Below are positions 1 through 5,692 of a DNA stretch of 7,162 bases, piece by piece (position 1 is the first letter of the stretch; every line of letters begins with the position of its first letter). The DNA lies in assembly GCA_049317345.1 (NCBI GenBank), contig JBMOIL010000127.1, positions 1 to 7,162 on the forward strand, read 5' to 3'. The notes beneath the pieces are model-generated. The model searched no databases. It was given only the letters and a program-made list of their open reading frames with translations, and was not told the origin of the DNA. Source of the DNA: Mxb001 sp049317345. GTDB taxonomy: Bacteria > Actinomycetota > Actinomycetes > S36-B12. The position numbers and the translations under genes are program-made.

Positions 1-2
1 CG

Positions 3-62
3 CGCTTCCTCGACATCGCCCGAGACGTCGCTGCCGAGCGCCTCAGTCCGCCGGCAAGTTGA
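3..62 (+). CDS. 3' end of an unidentified plus-strand gene (partial)
   Basis: An open frame enters from the left edge and reads RFLDIARDVAAERLSPPAS before a TGA stop. The composition (alternating acidic, basic and aliphatic residues, G/C third positions) fits the C-terminal helix of a real actinobacterial protein, but 19 residues are too few to name a family. The minus-strand frame of the decayed precursor at 65-154 runs on open across this piece, which fits two unrelated fragments joined here. The frame may be chance. Confidence 0.3.
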   Translation, partial: RFLDIARDVAAERLSPPAS

Positions 63-64
63 TG

Positions 65-154
65 CCGATCGGCTGTGTCGCCAGTGGCACACGGGGTACC
101 CAGACACATCCCACGCGAGACACCGGCGAGTGGTTCCTCGCTGAGTTCTTCGCT
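65..154 (-). pseudogene. Remnant of an NHLP-type RiPP precursor (leader end plus core)
   Basis: The minus strand reads SEELSEEPLAGVSRG and then MCLGTPCATG. The first part matches the end of the class A leaders nearby (SEELSEADLELVAGG). The second half matches the class B ending LAGVSGG of the gene at 5693-5959. The usual GG is RG here. Upstream the frame reads unrelated residues instead of the HLTIP segment, so about 60 leader residues are missing, and no in-frame stop occurs before the window edge. It is best read as a chimeric, dead precursor formed by recombination between the two leader types. The putative core holds two Cys and two Thr. The short match length limits certainty. Confidence 0.45.
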
Positions 155-243
155 GGCTGATGGGCGTCGCCTCGTGTCGTGGGCCGCGCCCAGTATCGAG
201 GTGATCAAGAACACCAAGGAAACCATCGAGAGCGCACGCGTGC

Positions 244-315
244 CTCGGATCTCTCGACTACATCCGTTACGCCGATGACTTCATCACGATGGCGCAAACC
301 CAATTCCTGCCATGA
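244..315 (+). pseudogene. Reverse transcriptase fragment containing the YADD motif
   Basis: The plus frame reads LDYIRYADDFITMAQTQFLP followed by TGA. RYADDF is the catalytic motif of bacterial group II intron and group II-like reverse transcriptases. The continuation resembles the FIIMARTR segment of the larger remnant at 695-1009. The match stops abruptly at 311-313, where the conserved hairpin repeat begins, so only about 20 residues remain. No start codon or upstream RT domain is visible. It is a scrap, not a gene. The assignment rests on the motif and on the similarity to the second remnant. Confidence 0.55.
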
Positions 316-347
316 CGGGTGGGTGAGCCCACGACGCCCACTCACAC
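311..347. repeat. Hairpin repeat R1 (3' flank of precursor 1)
   Basis: First of six copies of a conserved block built on ACGGGTGGGTSAGCCCACC. A 5-bp stem GTGGG/CCCAC (319-323, 328-332) encloses TGAG. It lies just beyond the stop codon of the minus-strand precursor at 353-637. The class A form continues CCCACTCACACATCA, as in R6 (6212-6250). It could fold as a terminator or 3' stabiliser for the precursor mRNA, but no T-run follows. It also marks the edge of the RT fragment. Confidence 0.7.
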
Positions 348-352
348 ATCAC

Positions 353-637
353 TCACGCACAGCTCCATCCCTCACCCCCGTCGAATGAAAGCCACACGCC
401 TCCGGCGACGAGCTCGAGGTCGGCTTCGCTGAGTTCCTCGCTGGAGGGGATGGTGAGGTGGATCTGGGTCAGGGATTCCTCGTGCAGGACGACCTGGACG
501 TTGTCAGGGATATCGAAGCTGACAATCTCGGAGAGTCCGGCGCGCGGGTCGGCGAGGAGGGTGTCGCGAAAGGCGGGGTCTGCGGCGATGCGCTCAGCGA
601 GCATCGCCTCGACCTCGGAGCGAGTGGGAATAGCCAT
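353..637 (-). CDS. NHLP-type RiPP (TOMM) precursor peptide 1, class A
   Basis: A 94-residue precursor. The leader (about residues 1-80) opens MAIPTRSEVEAMLAERIA and has ADPAFRDTLLADPRA, FDIPDNVQVVLHEESL and IHLTIP, the hallmarks of the nitrile hydratase alpha-subunit-derived leader family. It ends ELVAGG, the presumed cleavage site. The 14-residue core is VWLSFDGGEGWSCA, with one Cys and two Ser available for heterocyclisation by the YcaO enzyme at 2438-4564. The start is fixed by an AGGAGG site (643-648) five bases before the ATG. RT debris lies on both sides, so it stands alone as a transcription unit; the hairpin R1 follows its stop. Family membership is seen in the sequence. The modification is inferred. 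Confidence 0.93.
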   Translation of the reverse strand: MAIPTRSEVEAMLAERIAADPAFRDTLLADPRAGLSEIVSFDIPDNVQVVLHEESLTQIHLTIPSSEELSEADLELVAGGVWLSFDGGEGWSCA

Positions 638-694
638 GGGGACCTCCTAGTCACGGATGAACTTCACCCTACGGCCAGGACACGACCCCATGCG

Positions 695-1009
695 GGTAGG
701 TGTCACCTTTACGCCGGCGACTTCATCATCATGGCGCGGACCCGACTCCTGTTTCGACGGGCGATCGCCCGCATGCACGAGGTCCTCACCGAACTTCGCC
801 TCCAAGTTCATCCTGGCAAAGGATTCATGGGGCGAGCAGAAGGGGCGTGATTTTCGGAGCCTCGTGCTCCACCCTCACCGGCACCTTGAGCCTCCACCGG
901 TGGGCCTCCAGCTCCTGTGTGAACGGACCCACCGCACTACGAAACCAGAGACTGGCAACACGTCGTTAACAACTGCGGTCGTGACCTACCGGTGCACCCA
1001 GGTCAATGA
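695..1009 (+). pseudogene. Decayed C-terminal half of a reverse transcriptase gene
   Basis: Three frame-shifted pieces in order give the C-terminal part of a group II-like RT. Piece one reads CHLYAGDFIIMARTRLLF, then a helix RRAIARMHEVLTEL and HPGKGFMGR, which equals the family's HPDKTFIGR (to about 840). Piece two, in another frame, reads GRDFRSLVLHP through about 930 and corresponds to GFDFLGY. Piece three, back in the first frame from 938, reads YETRDWQHVVNNCGR and ends at TGA (1007-1009). The catalytic YADD is YAGD at 710-721, losing one of the two metal-binding Asp residues, and there is no N-terminal half. It is therefore inactive. It fills the interval between precursor 1 and the dead precursor 2, in the opposite orientation to both. 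The exact RT class cannot be settled from this fragment. Confidence 0.7.
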
Positions 1010-1044
1010 ACAACCGCCCACGAACCGCTCACGCCGCGTACCAT

Positions 1045-1085
1045 CACGATGGGTGGGTCAGCCCACCACGCTCACTCCCCTACCA
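1045..1085. repeat. Hairpin repeat R2 (3' flank of dead precursor 2)
   Basis: The best-formed copy of the block: a perfect 6-bp stem GGTGGG/CCCACC (1052-1057, 1062-1067) around TCAG. The roughly 60 bases before it (from 983) match the bases before R6 (from 6148), including ACCTACCGGYGCACCCAGGT. The flank was therefore duplicated together with the RT tail. Confidence 0.7.
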
Positions 1086-1086
1086 T

Positions 1087-1252
1087 CTAAGGTGCAGGTG
1101 GCGTCGAGCAAACGCACCCGCCAGAAACCGCATCTAGTTGTTACTCTCAGGTCAGCAACAGGTTCGAGTAGGGCCGGCAGAGTAATGGTGAGTTCAGCCG
1201 CCTCACCTTCACGTGCACTCACCGCGAGCCACTCCTGCAGATCCAACGTTGC
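1087..1252 (-). pseudogene. Dead class B NHLP precursor 2 with deletion and frameshift
   Basis: The minus strand from 1252 reads TLDLQEWLAVSAREGEAAEL and LTITLPALLEPVADL, clearly the second half of the class B leader. Two lesions kill it. First, the conserved upstream region (1262-1320) runs straight into the middle of the leader, so the ribosome site, start codon and about the first 33 residues are deleted. Second, after ADL (1148) the frame shifts. In the neighbouring frame the end reads QLDAVSGG followed by a 9-residue ghost core CVCSTPPAP and a TAG stop at 1087-1089. In the shifted frame translation would instead run into the hairpin R2 and stop there. The gene lies downstream of, and in the same direction as, the 339-residue gene. 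Confidence 0.75.
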
Positions 1253-1263
1253 TGTCACGATGC

Positions 1264-1335
1264 AACTGCCCTCCCGCGCTGGGGGAAGACCGCCCATCAC
1301 TCGGTGAGGAACTCGCAGTGTCAGTGGTCCACGAG
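1264..1335 (-). repeat. Duplicated intergenic block between the 339-residue gene and its precursor (copy 1)
   Basis: The last codons of the 339-residue gene (LVDH stop) and the intergenic bases beyond, including GATGGGCGGTCTTCC, GCGCGGGAGGGCAGTTGC and ATCGTG, match 6001-6083 base for base with few differences. In the intact copy the block carries the presumed promoter region of the class B precursor (GGTTGTACCGTG at about 5990-6002). Here the match breaks off where the leader deletion begins. Confidence 0.7.
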
Positions 1336-2340
1336 CACCTGGCCGGTCATGCCGCGCCAGATCACGCGGGCGAGGAAGTCAACCTTGGCGCTGCGCCAGC
1401 CGGTTGGATCCACCACCACCTTGATTCGCTCCGGTGCCAACCACATGGTGACTGTTGCAGGTACCCCATCCAGCGTCGGTACGGCGAGTGGAAGTGGGTA
1501 TCGCACGTCGAAGGCCGTGAGCACGGAGGCATCAATGGTCGTAGCAAGCCCCCGGTCAACGAGCGCGGCAAGCACCGGGGCTAGGGCTTCGGCGGGGCGC
1601 GGGCGCCGGTCGACGATCAGCGGCACATGCCAGGTGTCACCAGGATCCGCGCCGGGCGCGAAGGCCACGATCACGTGCTCAGGCCTCCACTGGGCGGCCG
1701 CCACAACTTCGTCGACATGGGCCCAGGCTGGGTGGTCATGATGGGGACGCAGACTCGCGCGCACGGTAAGTCGGACAGGGCAGTTTGGACGGCCTAGATA
1801 GATGCCGATGGATGAGACATCGCGGATTGGTGTCGTCGCGGCAGTTTCCTCGAGCCGATCGGCCACGTCACTCCACGTAAGGTCAGCAGTGACGTGGCCC
1901 TGATTGCGCAGGGCGGCGGCGTAACCACACACCATCGACTTCCAGTCACCGCGCCGATCGACGCGGAGGAACACGCACGGAGTCGTACTCCTGTCGTCGA
2001 TGATGTCCCACGCGTGCCCTTGTAAGTCGCAGAGTGCGTCCAGACCAGGATGATCCATCCACGCGCGCACCAGCGGAGCGAGATGCGATGCATGCGGATG
2101 ATTGATGGCCAGAGCGTTCGCGCGCTGCCAGCGGGGCAGCGGGAATCCCCACTCGCCGGGCCGGGAATCGTTCACCGGTCGTTCGAATCCGACCACGGGG
2201 CCAGGTACTGCCCGCACAAGCGGCGCCAGGGATTGCCACGTCGCGGGTGCGATCACTTCCGACGGCGTGAGGCTAACCAGGTGAGGCCAGAGTTCGCCGA
2301 CAGTCAGCTCCGGGTTGAGCCGTGCGCGCGTGGCGCTCAT
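1321..2340 (-). CDS. Unrecognised 339-residue protein linked to the RiPP genes
   Basis: Not recognised as any named family. The frame from ATG at 2340 begins MSATRARLNPELTVGELWPH. It is soluble in character, without signal peptide or transmembrane segment, and rich in Trp, Arg and Asp. Distinctive stretches are TPCVFLRVDRRGDWKSMV in the middle, SSIGIYLGRPNCPVRLTV, and near the end VVVDPTGWRSAKVDFLARV. I chose ATG 2340 over GTG 2346 because TAGCGT sits six bases before it, as in a leaderless promoter. It is divergent from the YcaO gene (97 bases between starts) and directly upstream of a class B precursor on the same strand. A second copy of its last codons sits upstream of the class B precursor at 5693-5959. 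That repeated linkage suggests a role with class B peptides: tailoring, immunity or leader binding. This is inference. Confidence 0.85.
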   Translation of the reverse strand: MSATRARLNPELTVGELWPHLVSLTPSEVIAPATWQSLAPLVRAVPGPVVGFERPVNDSRPGEWGFPLPRWQRANALAINHPHASHLAPLVRAWMDHPGLDALCDLQGHAWDIIDDRSTTPCVFLRVDRRGDWKSMVCGYAAALRNQGHVTADLTWSDVADRLEETAATTPIRDVSSIGIYLGRPNCPVRLTVRASLRPHHDHPAWAHVDEVVAAAQWRPEHVIVAFAPGADPGDTWHVPLIVDRRPRPAEALAPVLAALVDRGLATTIDASVLTAFDVRYPLPLAVPTLDGVPATVTMWLAPERIKVVVDPTGWRSAKVDFLARVIWRGMTGQVLVDH

Positions 2341-2346
2341 TGGCAC

Positions 2347-2352
2347 ACGCTA
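2347..2352 (-). promoter_or_regulatory. Candidate -10 element of a leaderless promoter for the 339-residue gene
   Basis: TAGCGT on the minus strand fits TANNNT and ends six bases before ATG 2340, the spacing usual for leaderless actinobacterial transcripts. No Shine-Dalgarno sequence lies upstream of this ATG and no clear -35 is visible. Confidence 0.45.
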
Positions 2353-2424
2353 GCGCGACAGTGCATGCTGTTGCCTGAGCCTGAAGGAAGTCCCGAGGGG
2401 CCATCGGCGCCGCGGAGTTCGGCT

Positions 2425-2430
2425 TACACT
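2425..2430 (+). promoter_or_regulatory. Candidate -10 element of a leaderless promoter for the cyclodehydratase
   Basis: TACACT fits TANNNT and ends seven bases before ATG 2438, with only GAGGCGC between, so transcription would start at or next to the A of the start codon. No good ribosome site precedes the ATG. No TTGACA-like -35 is visible. It mirrors the arrangement on the divergent gene. Confidence 0.5.
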
Positions 2431-2437
2431 GAGGCGC

Positions 2438-4564
2438 ATGACAAGCCCATCCCCGATCGCGTGGCGCACCGATCGCGTGGCGCATTGTCGGAACGATTCG
2501 GGCGATGTGTGGCTGTTCGGCGGTCCCCATCCGATTCGGCTGAGCGGTCGGTTCGCCGCGCCGGTCGCGCAAGCGATCGATGGTGAACGGACGATGAGCC
2601 AGGTGGCCGAATGTGCTGCCACCAGTGGCCTGGTCTCGCCCGGCCAGGCTAATGCGGTCCTATTTCAGTGGCTGAAGGCCGGATATGTGGTCACCCGCGC
2701 CGATGTGACCGGGCCCGCTCGGATCCGAATACTCGGCGATGACGCCCCTGACGGACGGGCATTGCGACGTGCCTTGGAGGCGACCGGAGCAGAGGTGGTG
2801 CTCGACGATGCGGATCTGACGGTGACGGTCCTTGATGATCTGCTGGACGCTGCTGGGAAAGTGGACCAGGGGCATTGGCTCCCCGTCCGCATGCGCGGTG
2901 ACGAAGTCCTCGTCGGACCGATGCTGGGCCCGGGCTACGGATGCGAAGACTGCTTCGTTGCCCGGCATGAAAGCCGACGTTCGGTGGACCTGATGAGTGC
3001 CCGTCTCGCCGGCCTAGATCGGCCTCCTGTGTCACCGAACCTGCACCCGGCAGCGCCCGCCCTCGCCGCGGGCATGATCACCTCGGTGGTGGAGGGGCGA
3101 CGGCTCGGAGAGACCTCTACCGCGGTGGATGAGTGCCACAGCATGAACCCGGTCAGTTTGGCATCGCGCCGGCATGCGCTCGTGCCGATTCCGGGTTGCC
3201 CAACCTGCGACCCAGGAGGGAACTCCACCGTCAACCTGGAACGTGATCTCGATAGGCAGACGACCTCGTCAAATGACGGTGGAGGTTTGCGCACCGTCGA
3301 ACCTGAGACGACGTGGCAGTCGTACGAGCACCTTGTGAGCGACGTGCTCGGAATCGTGCCGGAGGTGTGCATCGTCGGGGATCCCTCATTACGCGTGCAC
3401 CGCGCCGGTCTGAATCCTGTCTGGAATGACCGACAAGACCTTGACGGGCTGCGCGCCTCCCTGCGGCAAAGTGCCATGGGCAAAGGGGTCACGATCGCGG
3501 GTTCGCAGGCCGGTGCCCTCGCGGAAGCCCTTGAGCGCCAATCGATGGTGTGGCAGGGGGATGAGACCGTGCGTGTTGCACGCATGGATGAGCTCGAATC
3601 TGCGATTCATCCTCACGACATTCAGCTGTATAGCGCCGCACAGATGGCTGCCGCAAAGCTTGACGGTCCGCCCACTCATCGCTTCCACTACGTGCCGGAG
3701 ACCTTCCAGCTGGATCAAGAACACGCCTGGTCGCCGGTGAGGGGTATCGCTGATGATCGGCGAGCCTGGATCCCGTCAGCTATTGCGTACCTAGGTGTCC
3801 CGCAGACCGGCCCTGGATCGCTCCGCGGATGCAGCAACGGTGTAGCCGCAGGGAACTCGGTCGACGAGGCACTCCTGCAGGGACTCCTCGAGCTCGTGGA
3901 AAGGGACTCGGTCGCCCTGTGGTGGTATTCACGTGCGCACCGGCCGGGCATCGACCTCGACGCGTCCGATGATCCTCGCGTGCGAGCTGCCCTCGCGCCC
4001 CTGCGTGCCCGAGGTCGCGACGTCTGGGTACTCGACATCACCTCCGACCTTGGCATCCCCGCAATGGCTGCTCTTACTGCCACTCCCGAAGGGGGACGGG
4101 TGCTCATGGGATTCGGTGCACATGTCGACCCGGTCATCGCCGTTGTGCGCGCACTAACTGAGGTCTGCCAAAGTGAGTCGGGGATCTCAGATTGGAATGC
4201 AGAGATTACGCCCGAGGGTGTGCCCGAGATTGAGGGTGAGTGGCTCGCCGCGGTGACTACCGCCACTGACCCTTGGCTGGCACCACACGGGTCGGCACCG
4301 CTTGCCCGTCCAAGCACTCTTGATCTTCACGAGTCCCTTGACGCCGTGTTGGTCGCACTTTCGGAGGCGGGTCTTGAGGCTTGGTGGATGGATCTCACCC
4401 GACGTGACATCGGCCTTCCCGTGGTGCGCACAGTAGTGCCAGGTCTGCGCCACTTCTGGAACCGTTTCGCCCCTGGTCGCCTCTACGACGTGCCGGTGTC
4501 ACTCGGGTGGGTCCCCGATGGCTACGGTGAGGACGACGTCAATCCGCGCTGGGTATTCATGTGA
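2438..4564 (+). CDS. Fused TOMM cyclodehydratase (leader-binding/E1-like domain plus YcaO)
   Basis: 708 residues. It would use ATP to cyclise Cys, Ser or Thr side chains of the precursor cores into azolines, in the cytoplasm. The N-terminal half (about 1-260) has the winged-helix-like start that docks leaders and two Cys pairs, CEDC (169-172) and CPTC (254-257), expected to hold a structural zinc. After a polar linker (about 265-290) comes the YcaO domain (about 295-708). It shows AMGKG (346-350), LAEALERQ (361-368), SNGVAAG (466-472), ELVERD (485-490) and LTEVCQ (573-578), which correspond to the ATP/Mg-binding motifs of the family. The C-terminus is NPRWVFM instead of the proline-rich PxPxP tail common in these enzymes. 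Start ATG 2438 suits a leaderless transcript. It is the only cyclodehydratase in view, so it probably serves both leader classes. Confidence 0.95.
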   Translation: MTSPSPIAWRTDRVAHCRNDSGDVWLFGGPHPIRLSGRFAAPVAQAIDGERTMSQVAECAATSGLVSPGQANAVLFQWLKAGYVVTRADVTGPARIRILGDDAPDGRALRRALEATGAEVVLDDADLTVTVLDDLLDAAGKVDQGHWLPVRMRGDEVLVGPMLGPGYGCEDCFVARHESRRSVDLMSARLAGLDRPPVSPNLHPAAPALAAGMITSVVEGRRLGETSTAVDECHSMNPVSLASRRHALVPIPGCPTCDPGGNSTVNLERDLDRQTTSSNDGGGLRTVEPETTWQSYEHLVSDVLGIVPEVCIVGDPSLRVHRAGLNPVWNDRQDLDGLRASLRQSAMGKGVTIAGSQAGALAEALERQSMVWQGDETVRVARMDELESAIHPHDIQLYSAAQMAAAKLDGPPTHRFHYVPETFQLDQEHAWSPVRGIADDRRAWIPSAIAYLGVPQTGPGSLRGCSNGVAAGNSVDEALLQGLLELVERDSVALWWYSRAHRPGIDLDASDDPRVRAALAPLRARGRDVWVLDITSDLGIPAMAALTATPEGGRVLMGFGAHVDPVIAVVRALTEVCQSESGISDWNAEITPEGVPEIEGEWLAAVTTATDPWLAPHGSAPLARPSTLDLHESLDAVLVALSEAGLEAWWMDLTRRDIGLPVVRTVVPGLRHFWNRFAPGRLYDVPVSLGWVPDGYGEDDVNPRWVFM

Positions 4565-4609
4565 TTCGACATCATCCCGTCGCATTCTTCTCGCATAGTG
4601 GTTCCGTCT

Positions 4610-4629
4610 TGCCGAGCACATGTGCGGCA
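4610..4629 (+). terminator. Weak hairpin after the cyclodehydratase gene
   Basis: TGCCGAGCACATGTGCGGCA can pair its ends TGCC/GGCA and an inner GCA/TGC with a two-base bulge. It lies 46 bases after the TGA stop. No T-run follows, so it is a weak candidate. The remaining bases to 4790 show no gene or remnant I can name. Confidence 0.25.
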
Positions 4630-4790
4630 GCTGACGCGATTAACCCAACCGCGGTTGCCTAGATGCTCGAAGAGCGAATCGACACAAGAGACGCGGCCAC
4701 CTCGCTGGCCCGACGATGAACGAGAACAGATAACTGCAACTCATCATCGAACATTGATCATTACCGAATGGACGCCCACCGCGCCACCAC

Positions 4791-4830
4791 CATGACGGGC
4801 GGGTCAGGCAACCACGCGCACTTGCCTACC
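4791..4830. repeat. Hairpin repeat R3 (3' flank of precursor 3)
   Basis: Reads CATGACGGGCGGGTCAGGCA and then ACCACGCGCACTTGCCTACC. The stem is damaged (GGCGGG against GCAACC), but the outer sequence is that of the block. Its right end overlaps precursor 3: the TAG stop (4826-4828) is part of the conserved GGTAGKYAAGTG motif. Confidence 0.6.
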
Positions 4831-5098
4831 TTACGGAGTTCAACACTACGTGCCCCTCGATCCCGCCGGCCACGACGTCGAGTTGTTCGTCGCTGAGGTC
4901 AGCATCAGGATCGAGCAGGGGCGGCAAGGTGATGGTGAGTTCGGCCGCATCACCTTCACGTGCAGTGACCGTGAACCACTCCGGCAGATCCAATCCCGCC
5001 GCCGCCAGTACCGCTCGCGGGTCGGCAAGGAAACGTTCCCGTGCCGTCGCGTCGGTCACCGCCGGAGCAAGGGCCGCGAGAAAGCCTTGAGCATCCAT
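4826..5098 (-). CDS. NHLP-type RiPP precursor peptide 3, class B
   Basis: 90 residues. The class B leader (79 residues) opens MDAQGFLAALAPAVTDATAR, then FLADPRAVLAAAGLDLPEWF, TAREGDAAELTITLPPLLD and ADLSDEQLDVVAGG. It keeps the FLADP, LDLPEW and TITLP landmarks that align with FRDTLLADP, FDIP and HLTIP of class A. The 11-residue core is IEGHVVLNSVR, which has no Cys or Thr and a single Ser, so it is a poor azole substrate. The ATG is preceded five bases away by AAGGAG (5104-5109). Last in a tandem set of three class B genes on the minus strand. It may be a degenerate copy whose core was replaced by read-in of repeat sequence, or a peptide used differently. Confidence 0.88.
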   Translation of the reverse strand: MDAQGFLAALAPAVTDATARERFLADPRAVLAAAGLDLPEWFTVTAREGDAAELTITLPPLLDPDADLSDEQLDVVAGGIEGHVVLNSVR

Positions 5099-5123
5099 GA
5101 CTACTCCTTAGGAGGTTGTGGTC

Positions 5124-5153
5124 ACGTTACAGCCGCGCTATCGCCCTGGGCAA
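5124..5153 (-). promoter_or_regulatory. Candidate promoter of precursor 3
   Basis: On the minus strand TTGCCC (5148-5153) and TAACGT (5124-5129) are separated by 18 bases and lie upstream of the AAGGAG site. The -10 area GGCTGTAACGTG matches GGTTGTACCGTG upstream of the gene at 5693-5959. Conservation between copies supports function, though they are also simple duplicates. Confidence 0.4.
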
Positions 5154-5210
5154 GGATTTGATCATCACTCAGTGCACGCCCGCCAATGAACCACCAACAC
5201 CGCACACCGC

Positions 5211-5250
5211 TACGACGGGTGGGTCAGCCCACCACGGCCACTTAACTACC
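5211..5250. repeat. Hairpin repeat R4 (3' flank of precursor 4)
   Basis: Perfect 6-bp stem GGTGGG/CCCACC (5218-5223, 5228-5233) around TCAG, then ACGGCCACTTAACTACC. The TAA stop of precursor 4 (5242-5244) lies inside the conserved motif, in a different frame from the TAG used by precursor 3. Confidence 0.7.
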
Positions 5251-5544
5251 CTCTGCCCTGCCGCAGGCACAGGGTGCGTGACAGTCGTTTCCCATGCACA
5301 GCAAATTGCCGCCTGTAGGCGCGGCTAGCTGTTCGTCGCTGAGGTCAGCATCAGGGTCGAGTAGGGCCGGCAGGGTGATGGTGAGTTCGGCTGCGTCACC
5401 TTCGCGTGCACTCACCGTGAACCACTCCGGTAAATCCAATCCCGCGACTGCCAGTACCGCTTTGGGGTCAGCGAGGAAACGTTCCCGCGCATCCGCGTCA
5501 GTCACCGCTGGGGTTAGTGCTGCCAAAAAACCTTGAGGATCCAT
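5242..5544 (-). CDS. NHLP-type RiPP precursor peptide 4, class B, Cys-rich core
   Basis: 100 residues from ATG 5544. The frame is open 17 codons further upstream, but the ATG aligns with the other class B starts (MDPQGFLAAL) and has GGAGG at 5549-5553 four bases before it. The leader is 79 residues with FLADPKAVLAVAGLDLPEWF, SAREGDAAELTITLP and DLSDEQLAAPTGG; the residue pair before GG is PT rather than VA or VS. The 21-residue core begins NLLCMGNDCHAP and has Cys at core positions 4, 9, 13 and 15, the most Cys of any core here, plus one Ser at the very end. The last three residues are encoded by the downstream repeat. Probably a substrate of the YcaO enzyme at 2438-4564. Confidence 0.92.
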   Translation of the reverse strand: MDPQGFLAALTPAVTDADARERFLADPKAVLAVAGLDLPEWFTVSAREGDAAELTITLPALLDPDADLSDEQLAAPTGGNLLCMGNDCHAPCACGRAEGS

Positions 5545-5650
5545 ACATCCTCCACATGTTGAGTAGTTATCGGAACGAAAGTCCGCATTAACCACTTGGG
5601 GAAAGCAATCTGCGTATCACTCAGTGAACATCCCCGCCCACACTCCACAG

Positions 5651-5690
5651 CATGACGGGTGGGCTAGCCAACCACGGCCACTTACCTACC
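5651..5690. repeat. Hairpin repeat R5 (3' flank of precursor 5)
   Basis: CATGACGGGTGGGCTAGCCA followed by ACCACGGCCACTTACCTACC. GGTGGGCTAGCCAACC folds with one mismatch around the GGCTAGCC palindrome. The flank ATCACTCAGTGAACATCC just before it (5615-5632) resembles the flank of R4 (5164 onward), showing the tandem unit. Confidence 0.65.
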
Positions 5691-5692
5691 CT

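Noticed and set aside
244..1009. A diversity-generating retroelement that mutates the cores
   Set aside because: The RT motifs (HPGKGFMGR, GFDFLGF-like) fit group II-like RTs, all copies are broken, and no template repeat differing at adenines is visible. Core differences are wholesale, not A-specific.
657..1307. A 216-codon open frame on the plus strand
   Set aside because: It crosses RT debris, a hairpin repeat and the antisense of a precursor pseudogene. Only a short middle part resembles RT, so it is not one gene.
1321..2340. A cyanobactin-type prenyltransferase
   Set aside because: Only a faint likeness (IGIYLGR against IGVHLG) came to mind; nothing else supports it, so the gene is left unnamed.
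3715..4317. A 200-codon minus-strand frame inside the cyclodehydratase gene
   Set aside because: Antisense shadow in GC-rich DNA with Ser/Arg-rich composition; the plus-strand YcaO motifs explain the region.
4663..4719. A small plus-strand peptide MLEERIDTRDAATSLARR
   Set aside because: No ribosome site, no repeat copy and no recognisable family; probably chance.
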